A stretch of DNA of 64,000 nucleotides from an uncultured Bacteroidia bacterium (GTDB taxonomy: Bacteria > Bacteroidota > Bacteroidia > Bacteroidales > UBA932), in NCBI GenBank assembly GCA_902785785.1, contig CADAAA010000002.1, forward strand, positions 186,001 to 250,000, given 5' to 3'. The position numbers were made by a program, and so were the translations under genes. Below the pieces are notes generated by a model that was not told the DNA's origin, ran no database searches, and saw only the letters and a program-made list of their open reading frames with translations. The number at the start of each line of letters is the position of its first letter. Positions within the stretch are counted from its first letter, which is position 1. Positions 62,898 to 64,000 of this stretch are shown here, in pieces.

Positions 62898-62965
62898 CAT
62901 ACCTATGTGTCCGATTTCACCACATTTACGGGCAAGTCGCCACAAATGGTGCCATAGGTATATGT
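62898..62965. promoter_or_regulatory. Conserved 32-base block within a long inverted repeat upstream of ligase 2
   Basis: Bases 62913-62944 match 27441-27472 at 26 of 32 positions. In this copy the block lies between imperfect inverted repeats ACATACCTATG (62898-62908) and CATAGGTATATGT (62953-62965), with inner CACCACATTT/AAATGGTG. Could be a DNA operator or a leader RNA structure. Confidence 0.5.
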
Positions 62966-62983
62966 TACGCGTGCGATTGTTCT

Positions 62984-62991
62984 TATTTTTG
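62984..62991 (+). promoter_or_regulatory. -7 promoter element of acyl-CoA ligase 2
   Basis: TATTTTTG, 34 bases before the ATG; corresponds to TATTTTAG at 27501-27508 in the paralog. Confidence 0.5.
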
Positions 62992-63025
62992 TAAAATTTC
63001 AATAAGGACTAAAAAGCAGAGAATT

Positions 63026-64000
63026 ATGATCAACTATTTGGAACTTTTCACCGAGACGACCCGGAAGTACTGGAACGAGAAAGCCCTTTGTGACTGGAGG
63101 GGTGACGCTTTTACCTTCGGAGAAGTCGCGAATCAGATAAAGAGGCTGCATGTTCTTTTCGAGAACACCGGCATAGCCAAGAGGGAGAAGGTCACTGTCT
63201 GTGCACCCAACTCCGCCCGCTGGGCCATCTCCTTCCTCGCAACCAACACTTACGGCACGGTTACCGTCCCGCTTCTCGCGGACTTCACTCCGGATGCCAT
63301 TTGCGGCCTCGTGGACCACTCCGAGAGCGTGGCGCTCTTCACGGACAAGGATACATTCTCAAAGCTCGACGTCACCCGCATGCCTCGTCTGAAGTTTATC
63401 GTCTGCACGGGCGATTTCTCGCTTCTGTGGGCTGCTGACAAGGAGTATGAGGATGCGTTCAGCGGACTTGAAGCCGCATTTGCGGCAAAGTACCCCGGAG
63501 GTCTCCGCCCCGAGGACGTCGATTATACTCCCGAAGATGAGAGCGAACTCGCCATCATCAACTATACATCAGGTACTACCAGTGCCCCTAAGGGCGTCAT
63601 GCTTCAGTACAAGGCCCTCAGTACCTCGATAGATTTCGCTATCCGCTACATTCCCGCCAGCAAGAAGGACAGCATCGTCTCGATGCTCCCCATGGGCCAT
63701 ATCTACGGCATGGTGTTCGAGTTCCTGTACCCGCTCTGCAGCGGCGTTACCGTCTACTATCTGGGCAAGGCCCCTGCAGCGTCCACGCTGCTCAAAGCTA
63801 TGGCGGATGTCAAGCCTTATATTGTCATCACGGTCCCTCTCGTAATGGAAAAGGTTTACAACAACTCCATCAAGCCCGTCCTGAACAAGTGGTACATGAA
63901 GCTTCTCACCTCTATCCCCGGAGTCAAGAAGGTCATTTACAAGGCAGTTGTGGACAAGCTCAAGGCCAGTTTCGGCGGCAACGTCCAGCAGTTCATCATG
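63026..64000 (+). CDS. AMP-binding fatty acid-CoA ligase-like enzyme, paralog 2 (partial)
   Basis: The first 325 residues of a second ANL-family acyl-CoA ligase; the gene runs past the window end. ATP motif IINYTSGTTSAPKGVMLQ is present. It is collinear with and clearly similar to the 27529 gene (YPLCSGVTVYYLGKAPAAST against YPLCSGVTIYFLGKTPSPSL). The two may have different chain-length preference. The shared upstream block suggests common control. Confidence 0.9.
   Translation, partial: MINYLELFTETTRKYWNEKALCDWRGDAFTFGEVANQIKRLHVLFENTGIAKREKVTVCAPNSARWAISFLATNTYGTVTVPLLADFTPDAICGLVDHSESVALFTDKDTFSKLDVTRMPRLKFIVCTGDFSLLWAADKEYEDAFSGLEAAFAAKYPGGLRPEDVDYTPEDESELAIINYTSGTTSAPKGVMLQYKALSTSIDFAIRYIPASKKDSIVSMLPMGHIYGMVFEFLYPLCSGVTVYYLGKAPAASTLLKAMADVKPYIVITVPLVMEKVYNNSIKPVLNKWYMKLLTSIPGVKKVIYKAVVDKLKASFGGNVQQFIM

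Overview
The window looks like a chromosomal segment of a Bacteroidota bacterium, most likely an uncultured, fairly GC-rich member of the Bacteroidales. The signs are a SusC/SusD pair, a DUF2795 protein, a class II aldolase, a six-domain ribosomal protein S1 and repeated use of the Bacteroidota -7 promoter element (TAnnTTTG). Genes are densely packed in short co-oriented runs with many 1-4 base overlaps. No rRNA, tRNA, CRISPR array, transposase or integrase gene was seen.

1-32 kb is mostly core functions: an AraC-type regulator tail, a pseudouridine synthase, dnaK, a compact copper-type P-ATPase, nadD-gmk, class II aldolase, a GHL10-family hydrolase, an FKBP isomerase, a BadF-type kinase, recR, mntP, corA, rpsA, rnz, a LysM glucosaminidase, mltG, a RelA/SpoT protein, an MBOAT/SGNH O-acetylation operon, uvrB, a HAD phosphatase, an acyl-CoA ligase, htpG and folE. 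Two copies of a palindromic element occur here. One lies in frame inside recR, the other between mltG and relA.

32-37 kb is an AT-richer accessory island. It starts at the 3' end of a DUF2795 gene, whose last 21 bases recur twice downstream, as expected for serial site-specific insertions. The island carries an unknown 438-residue protein, a helix-turn-helix protein, a RelB/PIN and a YefM/YoeB toxin-antitoxin pair, and gene remnants (DUF1016, an AAA-type ATPase, a second copy of the 438-residue gene's end).

36.6-64 kb is catabolic and envelope-related: a thioesterase, a DUF3237 protein, a CE1-like esterase beside a GH95 fucosidase-type enzyme, a cytidylate-kinase-like protein, a peroxiredoxin-DUF4298 fusion, an S9 peptidase-SusD-SusC operon, a GPH transporter-epimerase-Fe-alcohol dehydrogenase set, a glycosyltransferase, an AspT/YidE transporter, and a porin-imelysin-diheme oxidoreductase-CcsBA cluster that looks like a periplasmic metal or redox module. 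An AI-2E family exporter follows, and the window ends inside a second acyl-CoA ligase. A 32-base block precedes both ligase paralogs.

The strongest leads are the in-frame palindromic element in recR, whose terminal arms differ between copies yet stay self-complementary; a shared palindrome-hairpin leader in front of dnaK and htpG; a P1B-ATPase that lacks the nucleotide-binding domain; and the serial integration site at the DUF2795 gene.
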